A DNA stretch of 64,000 nt from Microthyrium microscopicum (Eukaryota; Ascomycota; Dothideomycetes; Microthyriales; Microthyriaceae). The position numbers and the translations under genes were made by a program. The stretch is from the NCBI GenBank assembly GCA_010405405.1, contig MU004234.1:1383563-1447562 (forward strand). Direction: 5' to 3'. Under the pieces are notes generated by a model that ran no database searches, was not told the DNA's origin, and worked only from the letters and a program-made list of their open reading frames with translations. Shown here one piece after another: positions 31,337-42,505 of this stretch (its first letter is position 1; each line of letters starts with the position of its first letter).

Positions 31337-32233
31337 TGATCACCAATTTTCCAACTACCTCCTCTAACAAATCAGCTTATAACCATAACCGGTTACCCGT
31401 GCTGTGGAAAAAGTCATCGCGCCACACAACTAGCCAGCTACCTCAAGGACCGCATCACCGCAACGCCAAACAGCAAGCTCACTGTCGAGCTAATATCCGA
31501 CGACACTTTGAACTTAAGTCGTGATGTCTACGGTGACGTGCGTGTCCGAGAAAAGGACGCCCGCGCAGCTCTCCTCAGTGCCGTCAAGCGAAGTCTATCG
31601 ACTACGGCGATCATAATTCTGGACAGTGGGAACTATATCAAGGGTTACCGGTATCAGCTATTCTGCGAGGCGAAGGCCTTGCGTACACCCAGCTGTGTGT
31701 TGCACGTAGGTGCTCGGGAGGATGTATGTCGCAGCAGGAATGAGGCTCGGATATCCAGCACAGATGAGAAGGCGTATGAGGAGGCCGTGTTCGATAATTT
31801 GATCGCGCGCTACGAAGAGCCGAATGGAATGGCGCGTTGGGATGCGCCGCTCTTCATCGTGGTAGACGAAGATGAGAACGTACCTGGTGAACAGATATGG
31901 AACGCTTTGGAGGGCACAGTGGTGAAGAGCCACGCGGCAACTGTCATAACTCCAGCAAAGGAAGGGAATTACCTGCATGAACTAGATCGCGGGACGACGG
32001 AAATAGTGAGCCGGATACAAGAGTGGCAGAAAGACCATCCAGAAGGAGGAGGTTCTGTGTCTATTGAAGGCATAGATGACGCGGTGGAGCTGCCAATGGG
32101 GTTGGTGAGTGTGGGAACATTGCAGCGGATACGGAGGCAATTTGTGAGCTTGAATCGGGTACATTCGCTGGAGAAGAGTAGGGTGAGGGCGCTGTTTGTC
32201 GATTATTTGAATGATTCGTTTCACGGGAGTTGA
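31326..32233 (+). CDS. KTI12: Kti12, Elongator-associated P-loop protein
   Basis: The first exon is only ATGCCA (31326-31331); an intron of 44 bp leads to 31376-32233. The product has 287 residues, the usual length. It begins MPLITITGYPCCGKSHRATQ, with Walker A GYPCCGKS; then VELISDDTLNLSRDVYGD, IIILDSGNYIKGYRYQLFC (Walker B-like), VLHVGAREDVCRSRNE and RYEEPNGMARWDAPLF, all typical of Kti12/PSTK-type kinases. Kti12 works with the Elongator complex in wobble-uridine modification of tRNA. The two-codon first exon is supported because no other nearby start gives the conserved MPLIT beginning. The end is VRALFVDYLNDSF, also conserved. Confidence 0.93.
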
Positions 32234-32351
32234 AAGGAAAGAATGATACCCCTGGGATGGAGAATATTGATCTGTATGATATGTTACAATTGTCGTCATT
32301 AGACTGGATATACTAATGACATGATACCCTCGAAAGAAGCCTGTGCCTGGC

Positions 32352-33582
32352 CTATTTCTCTTGTCCTCCTGTGCTGATTTCTTCATTTTCATCCGCGGTA
32401 TACGACCGAATGACTTCCAAAGCTTCTTGATCTGCTGCTTCCTGGATGGCTTTTGTTTCTGCGACCGCCGCGCTCATCAACTCTTCATCCTTTGCTGCAA
32501 TCTCTCTTGCCTTTGCGACATCAACTCTCGGTACCAAATCCGATTGATGTGTGTATAAAAACTCTTCTAGAGCAGCTCGTTCTATAACAATTCTTTTTCC
32601 CTCCAACAACATCTTAACGTCTACATCTACTGAGTATTTCACGCGGTCGTTTGCAAACCATCGTCTCATTGATTCCATAAATGGGCCTGAGACTTGTTAG
32701 CGCGAAGATAGACATAGATGCGCAATGTTTTACCTTTTTTGGTATCGCCTCGCGATATAATCCATAATGTTGTCCCAGTTTTTTTATGTTCCACTCCCGA
32801 CGGCCCAGAATAGCCAGCGCCATTGAAAAGTTCGACTTGTTTAGCTGTCTCCAACGCAGTCATATTCTTCATACTGCTGCGATATATCTTGTCCACAATG
32901 ACCAGTTCTCCCTTTCGATATCGATGACTTAACGCCATCCGCCACGCTTGATCGTATATCTTGCGCGGTAATTTCGTCGCAACGCTCTCCGGGCCACGTC
33001 GTTTTGGGCCAAATGCCTTGACACCGCCTTTGAGCATGGGACTACTCGAGTCACCCAGACGGGCGCGACCAGTTCCCTTCTGCGGACGTAGCTTCCTACC
33101 AGATCCTGGGTGCTGGTCGCGCCAGATTGTGTATGCTGTGCCTTGCCGTTCATTGTCGCCCTCAAAGACAATGGCTCGATGTATGATGTCGCGACGGAGA
33201 GGGAGGTAGAGATGGGTGGCTGGGTAATGTAAGAGTTCTTGAGGTTGGTAGGTTGGAAAATTGTACAGAGTTACTAGAACATCGGGGTTCTTGAGATGGG
33301 TAGGTATCGTGGAGGTTTGTTTGAGGAATTTAGGCGCTTCTTTGACAACGGTCAACGGTGGTAACGCCTGGTAGATGGAAGGATCTGGGTATTTAGCTGG
33401 AATTGGGGTATTTGTCGACCCGGCGCGATTGGTGGTATAAATCTGATGTCAATTAGTTGGCTGAGGTTTAAAAGGAGTGTTTTTGATTTGCATACTGGAT
33501 CGAATTGACATCTCCTACGGCCATTGGGTAGTACCAAGCGACATATAAGCCGATCAGGCCGTGCTATTCGCCTTATTGACAT
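32352..33582 (-). CDS. YML6: Mitochondrial large ribosomal subunit protein uL4m
   Basis: Three exons (33582-33496, 33442-32734, 32686-32352; introns 53 and 47 bp) give 376 residues. The N-terminus is Arg-rich without acids (MSIRRIARPDRLICRLVLP), a mitochondrial import signal. The L4 domain follows: NFPTYQPQEL, GTAYTIWRDQHPGSGRKLRPQKGTGRAR split by the usual loop, GGVKAFGPKRRG, MALSHRYRKGELVIVD. L4 binds 23S-type rRNA and lines the exit tunnel. The C-terminus is a charged fungal extension. It shares a 232-bp divergent promoter with mL38. The symbol is that of the yeast orthologue. Confidence 0.93.
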
Positions 33583-33814
33583 TGTTGAGGTTGTGTGATA
33601 GAAAGGAAAGGGATTTTGAAGAAGGTTTGCGAATTCAAGCATTGGAAAAGATCGCGAGGCCTCCACCAATGGTCCGAGCTTCATGTTCAGTCCCAAAACT
33701 TTTTATGGCGCGCAATTCGCGGTTCTACATCTCGTGAATGGCCACTCACCTTGGCAACAATTATAACTAACTTCTTAGTTGAAGTAAGAGATCGCAACCT
33801 CAATTCATCAATCT
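33583..33814. promoter_or_regulatory. Divergent promoter of two mitoribosomal genes
   Basis: Only 232 bp separate the start codons of uL4m (minus) and mL38 (plus). The two proteins belong to the same ribosomal subunit. I see no recognised transcription-factor site with certainty. Confidence 0.6.
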
Positions 33815-35431
33815 ATGGCCGCTCGCCTTTCCAGCGCAAGAGCGCTTTCACACTCTTCATCATGTATAAGGCCTTCCAGGACGTCGCGGCAAATACCCCT
33901 TACAGTTCGCCAATTCTCTCTATCTGCCCAGGCACAGGCGGAACTTCAAGAAGAAACACCCGTAGATGCAGCCTTTCAGCAGAAACCAATCGGTATTCGC
34001 CAACGGCGGCGAATGGCAGCGCTGGCATCATCGCCCGGGATCTCATTCGAACAACTACCATATCAATGCTTTCAAGAAGCCCGCAGAGTCCTTGCTGAAG
34101 CCCGAGAAGAAGTTGTCGGCAATGTGCAAAAAATGCAGGCGCGCATAGACAGACTAACCGCACTGCCACTTGATACCGAAGACGGCTTTGCTGTCAACTC
34201 AAGAAACGTTACGTTAAGGACAATGCAAAAGACTCTGGATGACTTGAAGGTCGACGCGGACATTCACAATCCGGTAGTAAAGAAGCGGTTCGAGGATGGG
34301 CTAGGTAAGAATCTATACCAACAAGCACATTGAATCAATGCTGATCGATCTCTAGGAGATATGAATAAACCCATCTACCGACATCTTGCCGACAAGAAAT
34401 GGCGAGAATATAAGCGCAAGCTTACGATGCAACGTATCGAAACTATGAGCGTAGTTCCCGACGTCCTTCCGCAAATCGATCCTATCGTGTCGTTAGATCT
34501 TGGCTTTTCCGGGCACAAAGTACAACCTGGCGAGTTCGTCTCTTCGATACGGAGCCAGTTCCCTCCAAGTCTCTCTGTTCAAGTCTTTGACGGCGGAGAA
34601 CGTCTCGTAACAGTAGTCGTCGTTGACTCAGATGTACCTGATATCGCCAATGACAGCTTCACTACAAGATGCCACGGACTCTACGTCAATGTTCCAATCT
34701 CACCTTCCAATGGCCGCATAAATCTAACAAATATACCCTTACCAGATGTTAAAAAGCCCGTTGATAAGCCTGCTAGAAAACTTGCTGCAGACAAATCTAC
34801 AAAGATGGAAAAGGTTTCAAAGAGGGCAGCCCACTCCCCGTCCGTTACTGGTCTAGAAAGACGCACATCTGAAATAGCCAGATCTATCAAGGGGCCCCGA
34901 AAGGAGACAGCCAAACCGACGCATGTGCCTGGTCTACCATCCATCACAGCCTCACCTCCAACGTCGCGAAAATTTTCGACCAGTGCACTCCTAAGAGCGG
35001 CCGGGGAGCCCACAAGCCACAGCGGGGTCGCAGTTGCGACTTCAAGCACTATGCAATCAAATACCGCCGAATTCCTCACTAACGGCACAACAGTCTATTC
35101 TTGGCTCCCACCCACAGCCCACAAAGGTGGCAAATACCATCGCTTATCTGTCTGGGTCCTTGAGCAACCCTCTACTAAGGAGAACCACAAAATTATGCTG
35201 GACTCAGAGCGTCTATCTAAAATCACATCCCGCCAAGGCTTCAGCATGCGGAACTTCATTTCCGCTACGGCCTGTAAACCGGTTGGTGTGACCATGTTTC
35301 GCACCCAGTGGGATGAAGGTATGCAAACTGTCATGGAGAGATATGATCCAGAAGGTCTGAAGGTCATGCTGAGAAGGGCACCGGCACTAAAAGGACGCCC
35401 GGTCAAACGCGATGTTAAGAGGTTGAGGTAA
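33815..35431 (+). CDS. MRPL35: Mitochondrial large ribosomal subunit protein mL38 (PEBP-like)
   Basis: Two exons (33815-34304 and 34356-35431, intron 51 bp) give 521 residues. It starts with an import signal, MAARLSSARALSHSSSC, then helices near FEDGLGDMNKPIYRHLADKKWREYKRKL. The second half has a phosphatidylethanolamine-binding-protein fold: SLDLGFSGHKVQPGEF, VVVVDSDVPD, KYHRLSVWVLEQPS and MRNFISATACKPVG. This layout is that of fungal MRPL35/mL38. A Ser/Lys-rich insert of about 100 residues (34750-35080) splits the fold and is probably disordered. It pairs head to head with uL4m, which suggests joint control. Confidence 0.88.
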
Positions 35432-36517
35432 GGAGAAGAGCTGTTGGAAGGTGTAAAATATTGTAGATATGTATACTATCTCTGTTCCTAGCATTGCCTT
35501 CGTGGCCAAAACTATTCCCAACACTTCAACTCATCAGAGAACTTGTTGACAGCATGACCACGGCACTCAAATATCTTAGAATATCATATTGGCGCGCTTC
35601 AAGTAATCTGGAATCGCATTGACTGCCTAGGGAGTGCTGACGTCTCAATACGAGACTGCTGGCACGTGGGAATATATTCATCCCCGTTGCGGTATTCATG
35701 CTGGCTATTCATCCACTTCATAATACCTTTTTGGGCTTCAGCTTCGTCACATCTTTCCACGACCATTGAGATATATTCTTACGGTGGTAGGACAATTTGA
35801 CATCTGCCCGCCGCTTTGTGGGAAAGAGCTGTACAGGTTTAATCATACCGAATTTTGAACAACCTTATAACAGTATTGAAGACAGACTCAGATACTTCAC
35901 AGGCGACAGAAAACGCTGTTTCATTGCACGGGAAGACTTACAGGCGTAAGTGATGGAGGTAGACCGAAAATTCTGTCATATAGCATCTCAACAGTTTTCG
36001 TAGAACTCTTAACATACCCCGACCATGTGAACTCTTTCTTCTCGAAGCAGAAGGTCCGTTGTAAACTTCATAACGATATTACACTCTTCTAGTATATGTG
36101 AGCGTGCAGTGTCGAAACTTGAAGCTGCTTTCTGAGCGCGGCACATGAATTGCTCTAATTGTTGATCCTTTTTCTCAACCGCAGTCAAGGCTATCATGGT
36201 AGAGAATTTGAGGCTACATAATGAAAGCAACAACTTATTTACTTCGTATGCCCACGAAGTATAAAACGACCTGTCTGGTATGTTGAGAATGATCAGTAGT
36301 TGAAGTTGGACGATCGAGGAAACTGCACCAAGCCACAACTAGCCTAGCGCGTCCAGAGCAAGTTGGTTGCTATGCTATGGACATCCTTGTCTGCAGCTGT
36401 TTACATCAATCTCAGATCTTGATACTGTTTGTGTAACCACCCTTCATCATCAATTCTTTACAAATAATACTGCATTCCGCACAAAATTTACCGTGGCCGA
36501 CCTTGCGCACTCCTCCT
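35432..36517. other. Intergenic, no firm gene
   Basis: A minus-strand open frame at 36009-36338 lacks an ATG at its 5' end and any known motif, so I do not call it. The rest shows nothing clear. Confidence 0.45.
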
Positions 36518-39017
36518 ATGCCCAATAACGAGCGGAGACGCTCACGCGATCCCTCCGCCGACCCTGAGGGCGAGCGCGCGCGCCGTCCCAGACGACCTAG
36601 CGATTTACAACGCCGAAAAGGTCATCGAGCGACCGATAGTCAGGGAGAACTACTTCCCAAAGCTCGTTACCGATCAGAAAGCCGTAGTGGCGGTACCTCA
36701 TCAACTCCCCGCCGCAGTCGACGTGATGACTCTAGCAGTGGGGAGCCACTTAGCCTAGACAAGTTGGCAAGACTCGACGCGGTGAACGCCAAGCAAGAAA
36801 AGAAACGTGGATGGCAATCATACGATGAAGCATATCTGGCTGAAGTGAGAGAGCGCGAGGCGCAAATGGAGGAAGACCGAAGAAAGGAAGAACGACGCCT
36901 TAGAAAGGCAGAGGCTCGAGAACGCACTCGGAGAGAGGAGCAGGAAGATGAGGAGGAGCGTTTGCGCGCGGAGGCTAAAGAACGGCGGAGAGAAGAGAGG
37001 AGGAAACGACGTGATAGTGAACGAGTAGTGGAAGAAGAGAAAGGCCGACAAGCAAGAATCGACGAACTGAAAAAAAGTCGACGGCCAAAAGAAGTGGTTG
37101 ATGCTAGTCCGAAAACCCCCGGCCGCGTGCACGAAGACTGGCGGCGGAAGCAGAGCAAATATCAGAAGCTGGAAGATCGAGGCACACCCGAACCTGAAGA
37201 ACGACTCGAAAAGACTAAGAAACACAAGAAGAGCCGTATAATCAGTGGACCATACGTTGAAGACGGAAGAGCGGAGAAGGTCTACAAATACGAAAAGAGT
37301 CAATCCCGCAAGAACAATCACGATGTGGCAGCAAGAAGGGCTAAAATAAAGAAATGGGCCAGTAAGTGGGCAAGATCCTCAGCTGTGAAAAGATCTAACC
37401 ATTTGCATAGTAATCGCGGCCGTAGTCCTCCTTTTGATATTGATTATCGCAATACCTGCCGCCGTGGTTGCCAACAAGAAGAAAAATGCGCCAGTTCAAA
37501 GCGCTGCAGTAGCAAGCACAGGTAGGCCATCGAACAGCAATCTGAATGGAATTTCTCAAGACAGCATACCAGCATCAGCAAAAGGAGGATACCTTGATCC
37601 ATTCACTTGGTACGATACCATAGATTTCAACGTCACATATACCAATGATACGATTGGAGGCTTACCTCTCATGGGCCTGAACTCCACTTGGGACGATAGT
37701 GTAGCGCCCAATTCAGGTGTTCCAGCATTGAAAGACTCGTTCGCATATGGAAGTATGCCGATCCGAGGAATGAGCTTGGGTGGATGGCTTTCTATAGAGC
37801 CTTTCATAACGCCATCCTTCTTCCAGAAATACAACCAACGAGACCTAATCATTGATGAATGGACCTTGACCACGAAATTGGGAACCCAGGCGGCCCCAAC
37901 TTTGGAAGCACACTATTCTGCTTTTATCAACAAACAGGCATTTGCAGATATAAGAGCGGCAGGCTTTGATCACGTCCGTATCCCATTCTCGTACTGGGCC
38001 GTGACAACTTACTCTGGAGATCCATATGTCGCCAAGATTTCCTGGAGATACCTTTTAAGAGGTATTGAGTACGCTCGTCAAAATGGACTTCGTGTCAATC
38101 TCGACTTGCATGCTGTACCTGGGAGCCAAAATGGCTGGAACCACAGTGGCAGACAAGGATCCATTGGCTGGCTTAACGGAACTGATGGTGACCTAAACGC
38201 TCAGCGCACACTTGACATACACAACCAACTTACCGCATTCTTCGCCCAACCACGCTACACCAACATCATCACCTTGTATGGCCTCGTCAATGAACCACGC
38301 ATGGTCTTTCTCGACACCACCAAGGTGACCGACTGGATCAACAAAGCCGTGGCCATCGCACGCGGCAACAAGATGAAAGCCACCATCGTTTTCGGTGATG
38401 GATTTCTCGGACTCGACAATTGGAAAGGCAAGCTACAGACGGATAGCAACATGCTTTTGGACGTCCACCAATATGTCATCTTCAACAACGCACAGATCGT
38501 GCTCAAACATACCGACAAGCTGAACTTCGCCTGTAAAGGCTGGACCGCCCAAATGACCGCTTCTCAAAACAAAGCCACAGGTTTTGGTCCAACCATGTGC
38601 GGCGAGTGGTCACAGGCCGACACAGATTGCGCACAATACATCAACGACGTATTCACGGGGTCTCGATGGGAAGGCACTTTGAATGTCCCACCGTCAAGTA
38701 CTGGCGCCACAGCTGTACTGACACCACAATGTCCGACCAAGAGCAGTTGCGAGTGTAGCGATGCCAATGCAGATCCATCCAAATATTCGGCAGCGTACAA
38801 ACAGTGGTTATTGTATTTTGCGCTTGCGCAAATGGATAGCTTTGAACAAGGTTGGGGTTGGTTCTACTGGACGTGGATAACAGAGAATGCGCCTCAATGG
38901 AGCTGGAAACTAGGGATGCAAGCTGGTATATTACCAAAGACGGTACAGGATCGCTCATTCACTTGCAATAGTTCCATCCCCGACTTTGGTGGTATGGGTT
39001 TGTCAGAGAGTTACTAA
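36518..39017 (+). CDS. Membrane-anchored exo-beta-1,3-glucanase, GH5
   Basis: Two exons (36518-37361 and 37411-39017, intron 49 bp) encode 816 residues. The first 280 residues are a highly charged cytosolic tail of Arg/Glu repeats (EERRLRKAEARERTRREEQ), followed by one membrane span, IIAVVVLLLILIIAIPAAVV, created by the splice, giving a type II orientation. The GH5 domain has GMSLGGWLSIEPFITPS, HVRIPFSYWAV, the acid/base Glu in LYGLVNEP and the nucleophile Glu in MCGEWS. It cleaves beta-1,3-glucan from the non-reducing end and acts in wall remodelling. The layout and size match Aspergillus ExgD. The start at 36518 is the first ATG; the stretch before it has only non-ATG codons. Confidence 0.92.
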
Positions 39018-39476
39018 TTGATGCGAAAAAGTACATACGGGACGCTAATGTTGTTGATGGAGTTTTTGTCTTTATTGCTCTGCATAGCCTGGTTTATAGA
39101 TCGCATAGCATAGCGGTTTGTTGATTTAGATCTTGAAAGCATATAACCTGGATCATGTTAAATTCCATGGCCAATGAACAGTTTTTGGTCCATTAAATAT
39201 TTCTAGATTCTAAAGTCGCGACTTTGAAGTGTTGCAGGAACCGCTTTTCCGAGCACTTTCATCACTCATATTCATCCTTTCTCTTTGCAACTTCACTTCG
39301 AAAAATCCCTTTCTTGTTTTTTATCTTCCTTTTCAAAGCCGGCTAAAAGTGTTTTAGTTCTAAGACGGCGAGACGCAACTGCAAGTTCAGCATCTTCTCT
39401 CGGTTCTGCCGAAGACGTGTATCAAGCCGATCTCCCTGGAATCCATATCAAACTCATTAGATCATCTCTTGCAACA
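39018..39476. other. Intergenic, no gene seen
   Basis: The region between the GH5 and SDR genes. The reading frame of the SDR is open upstream to 39285 but has no ATG before 39477. Confidence 0.5.
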
Positions 39477-40533
39477 ATGTCAGTCGCGACTCGCAGTCCC
39501 ACAGTGAACTGGTGCCCACCAATCCACCACACGCCTACCGGACCAACAGATCCAACTACAACAACTCTCCCAAGGCCCTTCATCGCCGTAGTCATAGGAT
39601 CATCCCGAGGAATCGGTCGCTCCACCGCTATAGCCTACGCCCAGGCTGGTGCTTCTGGCATCGTACTAACCGGACGCTCTCGTGACTCTCTCGATCTTGC
39701 GGTATCCGACGTCAAAGCAGCCGCCAAGTGTAGTAAAGTGACAGTCAAAGGCATCATATGCGACGTCTGTGATGAGCCAAGTCTCGCCAAACTAGCTGAA
39801 GAAGTAAAGGAAAGTTTTGGCGCAATCGACGCGCTGGTCATAAATTCCGGCGTCGCAACGAAACCAGTGGATCGACCAGATGAAAGTGCTGACTGGCCTA
39901 AGGATTTACATGAGTTGGATTTTGGTGATTTTCAACGGACATTTGATGTCAACTTCTTTGGAGTTGTGGTTTGCATGAAGGCTCTTCTGCCTCTTGTAGA
40001 AGCTGCAGGAGCAAAGTCCAGAACTCAGGAAAGGAAGAGTCCACAAGCAGTGATTGTCGTAACGTCAAGTTCAATCCATCATTATGATCCGAAACTTATG
40101 GCGATGGGCTATTCGCTTTCCAAGTATACGGCTGCGAGGATGACGGAGTATGTGCATGAGGCGCATAAGGATAGGGGCGTTTGTGCTTATGCGATACAAC
40201 CTGGGAGTGTTATGACTGGTTAGTCCCCTTCCCTATCTTCAACTAACGAATGACTGATTGGGGTAGATATGGGCAAGAATGATCTACCTAAAGGCAAGGG
40301 ATGGGAGAAAAGTGAGTTCCAGACTATATCAAAATATTGTGTCTTCTAATGTTACTCCAGTCCTCATTGACGATGTTGGCCTTGGTGGTGGATTTTGCGT
40401 TTGGTTGACTAAAGAAAGACGGGAATGGTTATCTGGAAGATGGTTGGATGCTAGATGGGATGTTGAGGAGCTGCAGAGAAGAAAGAGCGATATTGAAGCG
40501 AACGATCTGCTCAAGTTTAGGATGCTAGTTTGA
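39477..40533 (+). CDS. Short-chain dehydrogenase/reductase
   Basis: Three exons (39477-40218, 40267-40311, 40361-40533; introns 48 and 49 bp) give 319 residues. The Rossmann motif is IGSSRGIGRSTAIAYAQAG; the NNAG-type motif is NSGVA; the catalytic residues are Ser in VVTSSSIHHYD and Tyr/Lys in YSLSKYT; the motif PGSVMTDMGK after the strand is also typical and is built by the first splice. It is a classical SDR that uses NAD(P)H on an unknown alcohol or ketone. The second exon is only 45 bp. The C-terminus (LGGGFCVWLTKERREWLSGR) matches fungal SDRs that act on small metabolites. Confidence 0.88.
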
Positions 40534-40663
40534 GGGAACTTTCTAACATACCAAGGAGGCTATTCGGTCCTTGTCCTTCCCGGTACAAAAATGTAATGTA
40601 TCGATCTGTATTGAATGTAGAAAAGTATTCACAGTGAAAGATCCATCAATTGCCATGATCTCC

Positions 40664-42226
40664 TCAAAACTTCGGCGCCCTCCTCCCCTTCGTTAGCGCC
40701 TCTACCCCAAATGCCAACTCCAAGAGTGTCTGTTCCTGGTATAGAACCCCTAACAACTCAAGGCCAACCGGCAGTCCTTCATCAGTGAAACCAACAGGAA
40801 TCGATATCGCAGGAAACCTCAACTGACTCCCAACAATCGTGTTACTCGGAAAATCATCCTCAAACCGGGTACCCACTACGTCACTAACCAACGGCGCCGG
40901 AATCTTGACGCTGGGAAACGCTATCGCATCCAGCTTGTTCTCCGTCATAATGCCAATGACCAGCCTCTGAAACTCCGCATGTTCTTCGATGCGCTGCGCA
41001 TACATCGGGTCATCGAAGGGAGACTCAAAAGACGTGGAAAGTTTCCGGAACAAAGCGAGGGAAGGGTGGTATGAGTTTGAGGCGGCGATACTTTGGACGC
41101 TGGTTTTAAGCGCCGGGCGTGTTTGGAGAAAGTTGTTGATGTCGAAGCGAGAGCGTGACATGTAAATGTTTGTTATGGCGACGTAGTGATCGAGCTTAGG
41201 AATTACAATGTCGATCAGAGTTGTGCCAGTGCCCGATATCTTTTCCAAGGCATTTCGGATGACTTTGTTGACTGCTGCGCATTCTGAACTCGCCTCATCG
41301 CCAAAAACGGAATTGAGAACACCAATCCGAGCTTTCGGTAAATATTCTGTGGAAAGATTTGCTGCGTAGCTACCTCCTCTTGGCTGGCCGGCCAAAGCTA
41401 TTGAGGCGGTATATGGGTCTAGTGGATCGTAGCCGACGAGTACGTCGAGCATTAGTGCTGCGTCTTTGACTGTTCTTGTCATTGGGCCGGGCGTATCCTG
41501 GAACTTAACGAGAGGACTCAAGCCCGTCCTGGAGACAAGGCCAACTGTGGGACGGAGACCGACGAGGTTGCAAAACGAGGCTGGCACTCTGATGGATCCG
41601 CCAGTGTCTTCGCCTACTCCAATGAGGCCGTAATTGGCGGCAATAGCAGCACCGCTTCCTGCGCTAGAACCTCCGGTTTCTCTGGTGATGTCGTAGGGAC
41701 ATAATGTAACTCCGCTGACTGAAGATGCAGAGCTGAAAGACGCAGCGAAATCTGTAATTCTTAGCATAATGTGAGAAGTTGAACTGAGGTTGAGGAGCGT
41801 ACCTGGCATGGTACTCTTCGCCAATACCACTGCTCCTGCATCCTTCAGTTTTTTGACAAGAGTTGCATCTGTAGTTGGAACATGCTTGCAGGTGATATTC
41901 CCATAGGTTGTCTCGATTCCAATAGTGTCACACTGGTCTTTGACAATGACAGGAATGCCATGTAGTGGTCCCACAAACTCCCCAGATGCCTTTAATTTCC
42001 CATCAAGAGCATCAGCTTCGTCAAGAGCAAATACCGAAACAGCAGTGATGGCGTTGAGTTTTGGTCCATTCTTATCTAACAATTCGATACGCTCGAGGTA
42101 AGCTTCCACCAGTTGTCGACACGTAAATGTCCCATTTTTGTAAGCTGAGTGGACCTGATCTATAGTGAGTTCGTCGATTTCAACCATGATCACTGTAGAA
42201 TCGAGTACTTGGTTTAATATCGACAT
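40664..42226 (-). CDS. Amidase signature family hydrolase
   Basis: Two exons (42226-41803 and 41751-40664) give 503 residues. The intron (41752-41802, 51 bp) is a multiple of three with no stop, so an unspliced reading is also open and would add 17 residues (GTLLNLSSTS...) in the middle of the conserved STMPDFAASF. The amidase triad is clear: Lys in VIVKDQCDT, cis-Ser in ETGGSSAGSGAA, and nucleophile Ser in GEDTGGSIRVPA. Such enzymes cleave amides, often of small or aromatic acids; the substrate is unknown. A second in-frame ATG at 42187 starts just before the conserved ELTIDQVHSAY and could be the true start. Confidence 0.9.
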   Translation of the reverse strand: MSILNQVLDSTVIMVEIDELTIDQVHSAYKNGTFTCRQLVEAYLERIELLDKNGPKLNAITAVSVFALDEADALDGKLKASGEFVGPLHGIPVIVKDQCDTIGIETTYGNITCKHVPTTDATLVKKLKDAGAVVLAKSTMPGTLLNLSSTSHIMLRITDFAASFSSASSVSGVTLCPYDITRETGGSSAGSGAAIAANYGLIGVGEDTGGSIRVPASFCNLVGLRPTVGLVSRTGLSPLVKFQDTPGPMTRTVKDAALMLDVLVGYDPLDPYTASIALAGQPRGGSYAANLSTEYLPKARIGVLNSVFGDEASSECAAVNKVIRNALEKISGTGTTLIDIVIPKLDHYVAITNIYMSRSRFDINNFLQTRPALKTSVQSIAASNSYHPSLALFRKLSTSFESPFDDPMYAQRIEEHAEFQRLVIGIMTENKLDAIAFPSVKIPAPLVSDVVGTRFEDDFPSNTIVGSQLRFPAISIPVGFTDEGLPVGLELLGVLYQEQTLLELAFGVEALTKGRRAPKF

Positions 42227-42505
42227 GAAGCTCGAAATTTATATGTCGTTAGAGCTTATCTCCATATCCTGCCCGCGGCCGTAGGGGCGGTAGGCATAAC
42301 TCGACGGGGGTATCTAGGGTGGAGCTTCCTACAAAGTATTATCTAGTCCAATACGCCGATCTCGCTAGCTGCCGAGAGCTAGAATTGTTCTCTTTTCTAG
42401 CTTCCATTTGTTGGATGGTGGATGTTTCTAAGCAACCTTTTGATTGCTGGGCCGTATCTGAACTTCACTTCCTGGTGATTTGAAGCAAATATGATTGCAC
42501 AAATA

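Noticed and set aside
36009-36338. Minus-strand frame of 109 codons
   Set aside because: It has no ATG at its 5' end and no recognisable motif or splice support.
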